Source: Pithys albifrons albifrons (taxonomy: Eukaryota > Chordata > Aves > Passeriformes > Thamnophilidae). Taken from it: a stretch of 64,000 bases of DNA. How positions within the stretch are numbered: the first letter of the stretch is position 1; the number at the start of each line of letters is the position of its first letter. A model generated the notes under the pieces. It saw only the letters and a program-made list of their open reading frames with translations. It was not told the DNA's origin and did not search any database. The translations under genes and the position numbers were made by a program. Positions 1 to 12,230 of the stretch are shown in pieces. Location: NCBI RefSeq assembly GCF_047495875.1, contig NC_092486.1, positions 5,903,738 through 5,967,737 of the forward strand. The letters are read 5' to 3'.

Positions 1-1657
1 AAACAGGGCTCGGCTCCCTTTTCTGCTTGGGAAAGTAACCTTTTAAGCAAGGAACTCTTCATCAATAGTGTTTTCACACTCTCTATTTAATAATCAGGGG
101 ATTAACCAGAAACGTGTTATTTGCTACTTCATTTAAGATTCAAAATTGAACAGAAAGAATTAGGGCTATTTTAAGTATTAAGTAATAACTGTACAAATGG
201 AAGTGGGTTTGGGATTTAAAAGCATACTAAGAAAGTTTTGAGGTGTTTATATCACACACAAACCTCACACATTGATGTGCAAACTTTTTGAAGGGTTCGA
301 GGGTCCCAGCTGAGATGTTTTGTACCCTTAAAAAATGATATTGATATATTTTATACATAGATATAGATATATGATAAAATAAATATTGGGCTCCAGCCTG
401 CATATTTCCTGACCAAACATCTCTGGAAGTTGCCCAGCAGTCAGGACCTCTGAGAGGCCCTGAGTTCCCTGCTCTGGCCGTAACCATGACAGGACCAAGC
501 TTTCCACAGCCACTGTTTAATGCCCCTCTTTGCTCAGTGAAGGCCCTGAAAGTGATGATGGGCCTTTATTTCATTTATTCCATAACAAGAGTGTTTGGAG
601 GCTTGGTTAAAGGTATCCATGAGAGAGACCATTTCCAAGCCCTTGCAGAGACCAGGAAATGTGTTAGATGTGACAGTCTTAGTCCATTTAGTTGCTAAGC
701 CAATTCAGGACAATGTTATTTAGTGTAAATTTCCATTTGGATGAATAGTAAAGAGCTTGATCTATAACATTTGTAATTGAATTAGCAACCCCTTTGTTTC
801 CCTATTTTTTTATGGCCAGGCCATGTATGCATTTTGTGAGCATTCAACATTACAGCAGTCGAGCCATTAGCTGGGGAAAGTGCCACATAATACCCTTTTG
901 GAAGTGGATTTTTATTTCATTTAACTTATTTCCTTCCCAGAGAAGTGATGTTTTGCCATTCACTGCTGTTCTCCACCAGCTTCTATTTAAATCTGCTTTG
1001 TTTCACCCAAATTTGATTAGATTCCATAGATCTTCTTTGCATGGCTGAGATAGTTTGACCCCTACATGCCCGAAGCCAGAGTTTCAGGACTCATTTGTTT
1101 TCCCATTATTTTTCTAGACAGGAATAGTAATGGGAGATTAGGAAAGAAAAATATAAGAGACTAATTTAACAAGGGATTTAAACACCTGCTTAATTACATC
1201 TCTGCTGAGGGCAGCACTGATTCAAGTGCTTAATTGGGTGTTGTTATTGGAAAATATGGAAGAATTGCATGGCAAGAGGTTTGTAAAAGTAGTGGAATGT
1301 GTAACAACATCCACCATTTATTATAATGCTCAGCATTAAACCAGAAGGCTGCATTTGGAACTTAACCAGTGGATCCTCATGCTGGGCTAAAACTCACTGA
1401 AGAAGATGGATTATTACAGAGGATCAAGGACTTTTAACTACATATAGATTTTTGTCTAGAGTCTCATTCCAATTTTTAAACACAACTTGAGCAGTAAAAA
1501 AGCTGCAATCTCCTGAGATTCCAAGAAACTGCATCCATTGCATGTCCCTCCACCAGCATCAACATTCCCTGTGCAGGGGAGGGATCCAATTACTGGCATC
1601 CAGAAGTAGGAAACTATTTCTGTCATAGTACACATGAGGAAATGTGGTGAGACTCAG
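1..1657. other. Unique AT-rich non-coding DNA
   Basis: No gene, RNA gene or recognisable transposon copy is visible here. The open frames are short, lack recognisable domains and have no convincing splice sites around them. The stretch ends at a short CR1 tail. Confidence 0.6.
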
Positions 1658-1718
1658 TCAAAAGTTGGACTTGATGATCTTGGAGGTCCTTTCCAACCTT
1701 AATGATTCCAAGATTCTG
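1658..1718 (+). mobile_element. CR1 LINE 3' tail fragment
   Basis: The read TTGGACTTGATGATCTTGG, then AGGTCCTTTCCAACCTTAATG and an ATTCCAAGATTCT tail, matches the last ~60 bp of a CR1 non-LTR retrotransposon in sense orientation. CR1 copies are usually 5'-truncated and end in short ATTCTRTG-type repeats instead of poly(A). This copy is very short and diverged and has no coding part. Confidence 0.75.
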
Positions 1719-3356
1719 CAAAACTGAACTGCAGAGTTTTAGTTCAGAGCAGAATTCTAAGAAGAGTTTTAGTTCAAGGAAGAGAACACAAATGTACCAC
1801 CCCTAAACTGAGGCCAAAGGGGTCAGTCATTGTACACTGTCCCTAAAACAGGGAGTTGTCCCTTTGGATTGACTTCCATATGGACCATCCTCTGCCTCCT
1901 GAGCTTCAGCATCACATCCATGAGACCTGGACCCCTAAATCAGTCAGGACTTGTGACCAATCTGTCCGTGCTCCAGCTAAGTTTGAATGAGGTACAACAC
2001 CAAACCCCCAAACCACCCCACCAAAGCCCACGTGCCTACAAGGACACAGAACTACACATGTGGTAGCAGAGCAAAACAGCCCATCTGAGGTCTGAAGGCC
2101 AGAAAGTGACACGTGCCCAGCACTGCAGAGGATGAGCAACAAGAATGTGGGTTTGGGAGGGAATTCCCCCTCCAAAGAGTCAAACCTTTGGAATTCTCTG
2201 CCATGTGGATATCTGCATTAAACAGGGCTCAGGATGGTATTACCCCCAGCTCAGAGATCCCTCCCTCCCTCTGAGGTGTCACTGCTCAGGCTCCTGCCCA
2301 AATGTCTTGCTGGGAGGCAGCTGCAGAGCAGCCAACACACAGAGCCCAGCCAGGGGACAATGCACAGCCAACTCCTGCAGGGCCCAATTATGGGCCACGA
2401 AAGCCAAGGACAGGGACACGTTCCTGACTTCAGACACTTCCCAGCCCACTTCATGTTTTCCATTTCATTTCACATAGTTGGCAATGAAGGCAAAAAATCC
2501 ACAACAGTTCTAGGGAAGATTTTTTCGGGAATTTGAGGCCATTTAATATTAACCAGAAAACACTGGATGCTCATGTATTCATCCTCATTATCCTCAATAT
2601 GATGTTGCTAAAAGCTAATCTGTGTTGGGTAGAATTGTTTAAAATAACATCTTTCTAAGCCACACTTTTTTTTTTTTAACTAGTAAACATTTGGGTCCCT
2701 GCCTACTTGGGGATGGGGCTGGGGGATCCAAGATCTCAGGATTTAATGTTCCCAAGGGGAATTAAAAGCAAGACAAACAAGAACCTTATCAAGTAACTGG
2801 GCTACTTGCAGCCAAAACTTAATATAACAAAAAAAGGGAACAAATCAAATGCAAACAAACAGCATAATATTGCTGCATATGTAAAGATGGATGAAATCAG
2901 GCCGTGGAAATAGATAACTTACAACACTCTGCTATTTCAAGGCTGGACTTCAAAAAAATCCTGGAAATTATGTTGAATGAAGAAATCCACTCACTTGTCA
3001 GTGGTCTCTTGTGAGAAAAGCTGCTCAGTGCCATCATTCCAGGTTTAATATCCCACCACACCACCTTAGAGACTTGATTTCCAATCAGTCTGTGATGAAA
3101 TGCAGCAGCACAGGGCTTGCCCTGTCTCATTAAATAAATGACCTAACATGTCAACAAGCAAATTATTTCAAAACGGAAAACAATGTAAGAAAGGATTTAT
3201 GCCTTGTGGTGTGAAGTTCTGTCCTTGAGAGCCACACAAAAGAGCTGAAACAAGGCATGTTCAAAGCACAGGAATGGATGTGGAGTTGTAGGACCCTTGA
3301 CCCCAACTTCCAGAGGGTCAGTGGGAGCCAGGAAAGGAGGACAATAACTGCATTAT
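1719..3356. other. Unique non-coding DNA between CR1 copies
   Basis: Mixed-composition sequence with no recognised gene. The somewhat GC-richer part at 2,230-2,440 carries overlapping open frames of about 100 aa on both strands, but none has a recognisable domain. A short T-run lies near 2,667. Confidence 0.5.
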
Positions 3357-3605
3357 TCACACAGAATCCTGGAACAGTTTGGATGGGAAGGGACCTCCAA
3401 GCCCACACTGCCCCACTCCCTGCCATGGGCAGGGACACCTTCCACTGGCCCAGGTTGCTCCAACCTGGCCTTGGACACTCCCAGGGATGGGGCAGCCACA
3501 GCTTCTCTGGGAATTCCATCCCAGCCTCTCCCCACCTTCCCAGGGAGGAATTTGTCCCCAGTGTTCCAGCTAACCCTGCCCTGCTCAATGGGAAGCCAGT
3601 GCTTG
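3357..3605 (-). mobile_element. CR1 LINE, 5'-truncated copy
   Basis: Read on the plus strand, the copy starts with a degraded ACAGAATCC tail, then GGATGGGAAGGGACCTCCAAG, GCCATGGGCAGGGACACC, CTTGGACACTCCCAGGGATGG and GCAGCCACAGCTTCTCTGGG. These are the CR1 3'-UTR blocks in reverse order, so the element lies on the minus strand. The 5' side (about 3,540-3,605) is more diverged. Only 3'-UTR is present, with no reverse transcriptase region. Overlapping open frames of 130-160 aa here are by-products of the repeat. Confidence 0.92.
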
Positions 3606-4824
3606 TTTGGAAATGCTCTTTCTTGGGTTTGGTCTGGCAGGAGGAGCTCACTGAGCTTTTTCAGCAGAGGATCAAGGCCAGGGCACACACTCAGATGGAG
3701 CTCAATGTTATTTATGGGTGTGCTCAGGTTTGATTTTGCATCATCACATTGGAAAAACACATGAAAAATGGGCCAAAGGGCTAAACAATCAGCCCTTACA
3801 AAGCTAATCAGGGATGTTCATAACTACATATTCAGGGCTGACTTAAACACTGCTGGGAAGAGAAGAGACAGGAAGGTTAAAAGAAATTGTTCGTTCATTG
3901 TTAGAGCTTCTCTCCATATCCATGTTATCTTAATTAAACAATAAACTCAGGGTCAGCTCCTGCAAAATGCCAGGCATGCTAAAGCAAAGATTTGCACATA
4001 GTGAAGAAAAAGGTGCCAGGATAAAATAAAAATTACAACAGTTCTCAAATGAGGCTGCCAGATCCCAGCTGCGAACAGAAATTCAGGGCCCAGGTCTTAG
4101 AAACTCAGGGAGAATAGTGGTATTTACTTGGGAAAGCAGAGTACATGCAGCCCCTCCTCCCCATTCCCTTTTCCCTTCACTAAGCCATTGAAACCCAACG
4201 TAAGAACATTTTGGTGGTCACATTCAGTTAAACATTTCAACCTTGTGCCAACAACAAATAAACTTTTCTGCTGAAATCTCAAGAATTTTCCAAGGAATAA
4301 GTCTCTCCATCATGAACAACAGCAATTACAGAAGTACCAGTTGCTTTTTGATACAGGAACTATGCAAAATACACATTTTGGCAGCAGATTCTCTTCCAAA
4401 TCCCTTCCATAGATCATTAACACGATTTCCTTAATTGCCCAACTCTTTGTTCAATAGTCCAAGAAAATACCACATTGCCCCAAGTCTTCCTCATTTATAT
4501 TTCCTTGTAACAGATTTTTATTATCATCTAGTGAGGTTATGGCAGCTTTTGAGGTTGTAGTTTATAAACAAAAATTTTTGTTGCCTCATTGCATTGTGCT
4601 CATAGAGGGAAGGGAAGACTGAAAGAAAAATCAGTTTGTGCCAGTGTGAAGCAGCTGTTTTCCACTAGTATGACATTTTCTATGTGAGAGTGGAATCCAT
4701 GGAGCTCATTTCAGTTGTGTTTCAGCTCTTCTGCACTTCTGGACAAGGAAAGGAGGTCACAGCAGCTGAAATGCTGTGGGTTAGTGCCTGGAACATTTGC
4801 CACAGACCAGGGAACCCAAATAGA
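3606..4824. other. Unique AT-rich non-coding DNA
   Basis: No gene or clear repeat is seen. Short AT-rich runs and scattered homeodomain-like words are present, and nothing supports transcription. Confidence 0.5.
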
Positions 4825-5072
4825 ACCATGGAATGGTTTGGGTTGGAAGGGACCCTCAAGCCCACCCAGTGCCACCCCTGCCATGGGCAGGGACACCCCC
4901 CATCATCCCAGGGTGCTCCAAGCCCTGTCCAACCTGGCCTTGGACACTTCCAGGGATGGGGCAGCCACAGCTTCTCTGCCCAACCTGTCCAAGGGCCTGC
5001 CCACCCTCACAGACAGGAATTCCTTCCCAATATCCAAACACACCCTCCTGCAGCTTAAAGGCCATTCCCACA
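4825..5072 (-). mobile_element. CR1 LINE, 5'-truncated copy
   Basis: A clear minus-strand CR1 3' end: GGAATGGTTTGGGTTGGAAG near 4,830, GCCATGGGCAGGGACACC near 4,880, CTTGGACACTTCCAGGGATG near 4,940, then the block that normally reads 'CACCCTCACAGACAGGAATT' and a stretch ending in GGCCATTCCC. About 250 bp of 3'-UTR is retained and no ORF2 portion is present. It lies about 1.2 kb from the previous CR1 in the same orientation. Confidence 0.95.
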
Positions 5073-5697
5073 GATTCTTCTGTAAATGACCTCTCCAGCC
5101 TTCTTTTAAGCCCCCTTGAGGACCTGGAAGACTCTCCTACCTTTCCTCAGATACACTGGGAGGCACTGGCAGGTTATCCAGTCTCTGTGCCTTCATTTCT
5201 CTTGTTATCTTTCTTGCAAACACTTTTGTAGAAGGAGAAACCCCCACCATGAATAAAGGCAGGAGGTGACTGGTGAAAGCACTGAGGAAGGAATCAGTCT
5301 CTCTTGAGTTCCACAGGCCAAATTCACCACAAGACACTGAAAAACATCCCAAAATGTTACTTATTGGCTCATGCAATTCTGAATGTGACTGTAGGAGATG
5401 ATAAAACAAAGAAAAGGCACAAGCGGAAGAAGGAAATTACTGCTGCAGAAGCGCTGCTGTGGTGAGGACAGGGAGACAGTGTCATTTCCAGTGCCAGTGG
5501 GGAGGGCCAGCAGGTTCAGCTGGCACAGCTCAGAGCCCACTGGTCATGGGAGAGGAGAGGAGCAGCAGGTCCAGCTGTCACCCACCAGCTCAGCCCCTGC
5601 CCACGGGAACAGCCACTCTCTGCTTTGATTTGGTGGCGCTGATTGCGACCTTCATGTTAATTCATCTGCTCCACCAGAATGTTTCAGGGGCTCATCT
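5073..5697. other. Unique non-coding DNA
   Basis: No gene recognised. A modestly GC-rich part at about 5,460-5,630 contains open frames but no domain or splice structure. It is followed directly by an old SINE fragment. Confidence 0.45.
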
Positions 5698-5800
5698 GTT
5701 ATTATTAATATTAATAATCTCAAGCACTTTCATCCAAAGAACTCAAGGCACTTTTACAAACATTAATTAAGCTTCACAACACCCCCAGGGGTAAGTAGAC
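5698..5800 (-). mobile_element. MIR-type (amniote CORE-SINE) 3' fragment
   Basis: On the minus strand the sequence reads roughly GGGGGTGTTGTGAAGCTTAA, then TTAATGTTTGTAAAAGTGCC, TTGAGTTCTTTGGATGAAAG and a TTATTAATATTAATAATAA tail. This order matches the 3' half of the amniote MIR family (MIR1_Amn-like): '...GTGTTGTGAGG.TTAAT', 'GTAAAGTGCTTTGA', 'GATGAAAG', then TATTATTATT. These SINEs are very old in birds, so a copy this readable is notable. A GTAAGT word at about 5,791 lies within the repeat and should not be read as a splice donor. The family name is from memory and needs a RepeatMasker check. Confidence 0.65.
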
Positions 5801-6205
5801 TTTGGAGATCTCTTGGAAAGGTCAGAGAGGGTTTGGTTTAAAGCAGCAGCTCTGGGTAAATTCAAAGGACTAAGGAACAGGAGACAGGAGCTCCAGAGCC
5901 ATTTTCATCACAGATGCTCTGCTCAGAGAAGTGACACAGTATTGCTGTGCCTCAGTGTTCCATGTGGAAAAGATGGATTACAGGATAGGTTTGGTTTACA
6001 GGACTTGTTGGAAGGATGAGCTCACAAATTCTCAGAAGAAATACTGGACACAGGGGGCTCCTGAGCAGAGACTGATCGGTGTCCTCACAGCAGTGCCTGT
6101 CACTGCTCTCTTGAACCATGGGATGGAAGTGCTCCATAATTCTAGAAGAGCCTAAAATTCCTCAGGTTTAAGAGAACATGGAATGATTGCAAATTGACAG
6201 ACAGT
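5801..6205. other. Unique non-coding DNA
   Basis: Nothing recognisable between the MIR-like fragment and the next CR1 copy. Confidence 0.45.
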
Positions 6206-6331
6206 AGGTTTGGATTGGACGGGGCTTGGAGCAACCTGGGATAGTGGAAGGTGACCCTGCCCATGGCAGAGGGTGGGGCTGGATGGGCTCTAAGGTCCCT
6301 TCCAACCCAAAGCATTCTGTGATTCCATGGT
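6206..6331 (+). mobile_element. CR1 LINE 3' end
   Basis: Sense-strand CR1 3' end: TTGGACGGGGCTTGGAGCAA, GGAAGGTGACCCTGCCCATG, a GGGCTCTAAGGTCCCTTCCA block, then CCCAAAGCATTCTGTGATTCC. The tail is an ATTCYRTG microsatellite. About 125 bp remain. Confidence 0.93.
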
Positions 6332-7321
6332 CCAAAGGCAATGAAAACAGGGGTCTTTACAGCCTCAATTAAAGTGTTCCCACAGGCATTCCAAGTGGAA
6401 CTCTCAATTCCAGGGAACTGCCATTTGCTGCAGCTGTTGGAAGCCCCTTCAGGAGCTCAGGCTTTTCATAAGGAGAGGGAAGAACTTCTGTGGGACCTGC
6501 ATGGCTCCAACAACAACTCTCAAAAAGGTCACTACGACCAATTTTCCAGAAATCCAACTGGCCATATGACATCACCAACTGAAAAACCAGGCTCTGCCCA
6601 TTAGGGATGACACTGGAGAATGATTCCAGGAATGCCCCTTATCGCTTCCACATCTAAACACAAACCCATCTCCCACCAGGGTTTCTGAGCTCTGATTCTC
6701 TGAAGTGCAACTGCTGCTCTTCATTAAGCTTTGCCCTTTTGGATTTCTCTTCATTGCTTTTCTGAAGCAAACAGCCCATCCATTCTCATCATCAGCATTT
6801 CAGGGAAAGAGATTTTACTTGAGATGGAAAGAACCCAGATACCAGTGAGATAAAACTGAGGTAAGTGCACACTGAGTGCAACAGGATCCATTAGTGGGGG
6901 AAACACTGAATGACTGCAAAGAACTTTTTAATATTTCCTTATTCCAGGAAAAAATTTCTGATGTCTACAGTGTGAGAGATCACACAGGCCAGTAAATTAA
7001 GAGACAAGTCTGTGAAAGATACAGCTGAGAACTACAGATTTCTGAACCCAACATTAGCTGAAAAAGTAAAAACCCTAAATGAGACTATTTTTCAATGATT
7101 CAGCAGGAACCTACATTGAAAAATAAGCTTTTACTACTTCAGTGAAATTCTTGTTTAATCTATTTGAGACTCCTGTTCCTGACCCCCTGTAATATTTATA
7201 TTCATAGGATGTTTTCTGAACAGTCTGAGGGCTGGGCAGGTGCTGCGAAACTTGTGAGGACTCTCAAAATTTTATGAGCTTGCAAAACATTTTTCCTAAT
7301 GTTTAAGAAGAAAAATTTCTC

Positions 7322-7362
7322 ATAATCAGAATTATTTGGGTGGGAAGGGACTCTAAAAATGA
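7322..7362 (-). mobile_element. Possible degraded CR1 tail
   Basis: AATCAGAATTATTTGGGTGG, GAAGGGACTCTAAAAATG resembles the minus-strand CR1 tail (AATCATAGAATGGTTTGGGTTGGAAGGGACC). It is short and diverged, so a chance match cannot be excluded. Confidence 0.4.
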
Positions 7363-7897
7363 AACAGGAATCCTCTTCAGCAGTCCTGAACTAATTAATT
7401 AATGAATATTTATCAACTATCCACCAGAAATAAATTTTACACATTATTATCTGGTGCTCCTACAAAATGATGGGCCTGAAATCTCTACATCCTTCCAAAC
7501 ACAGAATAATGGAAGTGATGGTCAAAAACATCCACGAGGTTTAGGAACACACAGGGATTTGTCAGACAAGGAGCAAAACCAGATATAAAACAAAGGTTAA
7601 CTGAGTTCCCAACCCTTCCTGCAGCACAGGTTGATTTTGAGGAGCTGAAAGTGTCCTTTGCTCACCCCACCAGTTTTTCTTCCCTTCCTTTGAGCTTGGC
7701 TGTCAATTTTCGAGTCCTTCCATTTGGAGGGGTGAGAAAGAGCAGAGCTCTGATCAGTGTTCCCACGACTGAGGTGTGTATTTCTCCCTTCAAAAGACAT
7801 TTTGGGAAATGAAGGAAAAATTTAAGTCATTTTCTTAACCTCCTGACTTCCAGAAGGCAAGAGTGAAAGTCCATATTTTTGCCATCAAGATGATTGC

Positions 7898-7929
7898 AGT
7901 AATCTCCAGTAATCTCCAGTAATCTCCAG
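7898..7929. repeat. Short tandem repeat, 3 x 10 bp
   Basis: Three exact copies of AGTAATCTCC in a row, followed by AG. It is probably a recent slippage product, as no copies lie beyond it. Confidence 0.9.
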
Positions 7930-8444
7930 ACCTGTGTGAGGCCACAAATATTTACCTGGTGGATTCCCTGAAAGCCACAGTAAAAAAGATAAGCCCAGAG
8001 CAAAATCCATTTCTGCACAGAGCAATCTAAGAGAAAACCTAAACAGGAGTGGACTATTTAAACCCATCTCAGAAAGTGGCAAATTCTGGCTCTTTGTTTG
8101 GTTTTCTCATGGAAGCCACAGCTGAGGGGAAGCACAGCAAGGTGATGGAAACTTTCCTTCACTGGCTCTTCTCCAAAGGTGGAATTTAACCTGCACAGAC
8201 AGCTTTACTTGCCAGAGTGGGACATTGTCCCTGCTCTTCACTGCCAGGGAAGCCCCAGCACAGCTCTGGGACTCATTTTACATCTCTGGTAAATGGGAGA
8301 TGATACAACTTTCCCCAAGTGGTTTCTGGATGAGCAGAGCCCATAAGGGGCATCATTCACTGACAGGGAAGGAGTAGAAAAGCACCTGAAACAAGGCTGG
8401 GAAAGATCTTTACATTCACACCTGAGTCCATGGCAGGAGCAGCC

Positions 8445-8486
8445 TGGCTTAGAAGGGACCTTAATGATCATCTGGTTCCTTCCAAG
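8445..8486 (-). mobile_element. Degraded CR1 tail
   Basis: TTAGAAGGGACCTTAATGAT, CATCTGGTTCCTTCC corresponds to the CR1 tail block 'GGAAGGGACCTTAAAGATCATCTAGTTCC' read on the minus strand. Only about 40 bp are recognisable. Confidence 0.55.
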
Positions 8487-10680
8487 ATTTCACAGTCTGG
8501 GCATTGGAATTGGTTTTCTCATCCAATTTGCATTCTGCCTCTTCCTATTTCTGTGAGAGAACAGCACATTTTAAAAGCCCTACTAAAACCCTCTTTGCCT
8601 TCTACAAATATGTTCAGAAAATGTATAAAACAGTGAAATCCACTACAAACAGAGACCTTAATAAAGAGTTAACACTGAAACAAAGCAAAAAAGCATCAGC
8701 CCATCTGAAGACTAAATACCAATGACACAGCATTGCCTCTCATGTCTGAAACTTTTGTTATTTCTGAATCTTGTAAAGCAAAATTCCATTTTCATTTACT
8801 TTTCCCAATAGCTTTCTATTTCCTCTCTTTGAACTCTACATTATTTACTGATTGCAGCAAGTCCTGCTGGTTTCATCAGTTCTTGTCCACGACTATGAAG
8901 CAAAAAGTTTCTCAATACAGAACAAGAAAGTGGGGAAAGAAATAGGGGGGAAAGACCCTGAAAAAAAGGAGCTCCAAATCTGCCTACCAGGACAGAGAGT
9001 TCATTTGGGAAAAACAGCAGCAGCCTGCAGATGGTGCCTGTCTGCTGTATCAGAGGATGGTTTCACAAACACAGAATCCTGAACTTCAGCAAGAAACAGG
9101 TGCTGGGTTCAAGAGCAGGAAGGCAGAGATGGGATAGAGCTGAGTGGGCTGCAGTGAACACATGCACGATACAGAAAAGATATAAAATTATACAGAAGAG
9201 ACAAGATACCCTGAGCAATTTCCTACCTCTAACAAGTGATTTCAAGAACTCTTAAAACTAGAAAGCAGCACCACACTAAGATTTGAGCCACCTGCATAAT
9301 GAATAAAACATCTGGCACATTCTGAACGGACCAAGGAGCCTCCAGTCACAGAAAGGTGGGGAAGAAGCAAAAGTTCAGCTCCCAGTTTTTGCTGCCTTGG
9401 AAAAGCCACAGTCTCCATCATTTCTATAACCATTCACAGAGGGTCTCTCCCTGAAATCCTTCATGGGCAGTGCTTCATACTCACGATCCCCAAACCTTTC
9501 CCACACTGTGACCTGTTTTCCTCTCTTTCAGTTCCAGGTTACAAAAGGAGGTAGAAGAAAGAAGGAAACCAATAAAATCAGTGCAGTCAAAATAATCTGT
9601 TTGCACATGAAAGTGCTCAGGGATAAAAACAACCAACTTTACATTATACTCACATTTGGGTTGGTTTGGGGATGAAAGGGAGTGAGAAGGACAAAGCCAA
9701 AGGGAAGCACAGCTGGGTTTATGCTTATTAATGGAATTAGTGCATGTTTGGCATTCTGTCCTTCTCCTGATGAAGTCCTGGTGCCTGCAACAGGGTTACT
9801 CCCTGTGATAATCCTGAACTGCTTTTCCTCCTTCTTCTCTTCTTTGAAAAAAGTAATAAATGAGTCAGATGATCAATTTTGTAATTTGCAGTTGCCAAGC
9901 AGCTTTGAAGCAATTTAGTGATTTGGATACTTATTTCCTCCCTGTACTGATGGCAGGAGATGATATAAGGATATTGAGTCTTAGTAATCTATTCATTCCC
10001 CTGATCAAACTGAGGGAACCAGGATCAGAAGAATCTTTTCTTTATGTTAATTTTGGGTTTACAAGGACCTGTTTTTCTGTTGTGCATTGTCTGCATTCAT
10101 TTAAGCTCTGAAGGAAAAAAGCCCAATTTGAAAAGTACCCAGACACCCCCAAACACACAGGTCTTACACCCACCTACAGAGAGACATTCGGGAGGTTTGA
10201 GATGCATTAATTAAAATGGTGAAGTTAATGAACACAAGAGAAATGTAAGCATTGTCATTCAGAAGTGAAGTGTCTACTGTTCACTGCAGTTTAATCCTCC
10301 TTCAAGGATTAATCCCAACAATAGAATTTAAACTCTCTAAACACCTTATCAGATTGGCATTTCCACCCAACTATTAAACATTTATCACAACACCAAAGCC
10401 TGTTATCTCATTCTTTTCATCCACACATCTCCAAATGGTTTGTAAAAGAACTCTAACACACCATTCTGCTCTCCACAGGATGCGCCCAGGAGCACAGGAG
10501 AGAAGTGCCTTGCTGGCAGTGCCCAGGGGAATGCGAGGGCCCTCAGGAGTGGGTTCCCCTCTCCCAAAGTCCCTCCAGGTGGTTATTTGCAGGGTCTCAG
10601 CATCCTCCAGGATCCAGTGCCATCACCTGCCCAAGCAGAGTGACCCTGGCACTGGTGACAGGTTCTGTGGCTCTCTGGGG

Positions 10681-10797
10681 CAGGTTGGACGGGGCTTGGA
10701 GCAGCCTGGCCCAGGGGAAGGTGTCCCTGCCCAGGGCAGGGGTGGAACCAGGTGATTTTAAGGTCCTTTCCAACCCAAACCATTCCATGATTCTCTT
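10681..10797 (+). mobile_element. CR1 LINE 3' end
   Basis: Sense CR1: CAGGTTGGACGGGGCTTGGA, GCAGCCTGGCCCAGGGGAAG, GTGTCCCTGCCCAGGGCAGG, TTTTAAGGTCCTTTCCAACC, then CAAACCATTCCATGATTCTCT. The 5'-truncation is close to position 10,681. The flanking 10,500-10,680 is GC-richer but not recognised as CR1. Confidence 0.94.
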
Positions 10798-12230
10798 GAG
10801 ATGCTGTGTGCTGGAAACCAGAGGTGCCAGGTCAGCCAGCTCCATTTTCAATGGTAATTCAGCATCATTTCTACAGAACCAACAGCAGAATTACACTGGC
10901 AACAAATGCTGTGAACTTTGTGTTTGGTGCCATCTCTTTTCTCACTGCTCCTTCTTGTTGCTGTGTCAGTAAAGTCCAAAGCAATCCCTGTCAATGGCAC
11001 TTTGCTTCCTGAGGGGCAGCCCAGCCTTGTTTGGAGCTGCATTTATGATTCCACCAAAAAGGCTCCTGTCTCTTCACTCCATTTCTCTGCTTAATGGATC
11101 TTTTAGGCCTCTTTGGTTCTGGTGACAGGCTGAATTTTCAACTGAAGGTTTTTGTTTCTATTTGTTTCCTTTTTTAAAGCTGATTTCTAAGTCTTAGCAA
11201 GCAGAATTTCTGAGGGAAGCATCAACAGGACCTTAACCAGCTGGCTACAATACTGACAGAAAAGGTAAAACAACAAAAGAAACTTTAGGCATCTAAAGAA
11301 AATTTCCATGAGTTTTCTAAGGAAATCCCATTTTGCATGAAACACGTTGGAATTTTTGAAGCAGACCCAAAGCCTCAAACTCCAGAAAGAGGCACTGGAA
11401 CAGCCACTCACCACCAGAGTCACTCAAATGCAAAGACTCAGATTAAAACAGCATTTTTCTAAAGAATAGAACACAATAATGAAATACAGAAATTTCTTCC
11501 TGGAATTCTGAGTTGTCCTAAAAAACCAAACACTTCTGAAGGAAACAACTTCTGATGTTTCCCTGGAAGCCACGAGTGCTTCACCTCCTTTCTTAAATCT
11601 GCGTTTCAGTTTTGTGTTTTCACAACAAAGTGTCTATTTCCCCTTAATTATAATTTTCCAGCCCATTTAGTTCCTACTCTGGGTTCCTGTCACTCTCATC
11701 GGGGAGGAAGAAAATGGAAACAATGTTTTTCTTCTTTTTTATTCCTCTCCCCCCCTCCCCTTCTCTATGAACAGTTTCCTCATTAAAACAAATCTTCCAT
11801 AAATTCATGGACTGTGTGGTGAGCAGAAGGTCACTACCTGTCACTGCAATCTGATTAGACAAGGCTGTTTTCAAAACTCTCTCTGCTGTGTCCCCACCAC
11901 TCACTCAGACTGTCACAACATTCCTTCTCATGCAACAGCCTGTGTTTGTTTGCCTGGAGAAGTGCTCTGGGTAATGAATTAAAAAAAACACAACAAACAC
12001 CTCCAGACATTTAATAAAAATACTAATTTTTAGTTGTATCCATTGCACCAATTGCCTCAGTGTTCTATGAACATCTACAGCTACATCAGCTTCATTTTCA
12101 GAGGTGACCTGGGGCACTCTGAGTTCTCCTGACACAGGTACCCCTCTCATCTTCTAAGGTGGCACTGGGACACTTTAAACAGAATATAGAACCTTTCCTG
12201 TGCACAATCCCCCTTTTCCCAGGAGCCCCT
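10798..12230. other. Unique AT-rich non-coding DNA
   Basis: No gene or further repeat recognised. The open frames are short and without domains. Confidence 0.5.

Larger units (their letters stand above)
6332..10680. other. Unique AT-rich non-coding DNA with degraded repeats
   Basis: About 4.3 kb without a supported gene. It contains two very degraded CR1 tails and a three-copy 10-bp tandem, each listed separately. A possible cryptic exon signature is discussed at 6,804-6,860. The remaining sequence shows short open frames only. Confidence 0.5.

Noticed and set aside
3163..3764. Several overlapping open frames of 97-162 codons
   Set aside because: They overlap a minus-strand CR1 3'-UTR copy, are open on both strands, and CR1 3'-UTR does not encode protein.
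5791..5796. GTAAGT word after CCCAGGG suggesting a splice donor
   Set aside because: It lies inside the MIR-like SINE fragment and has no matching acceptor nearby.
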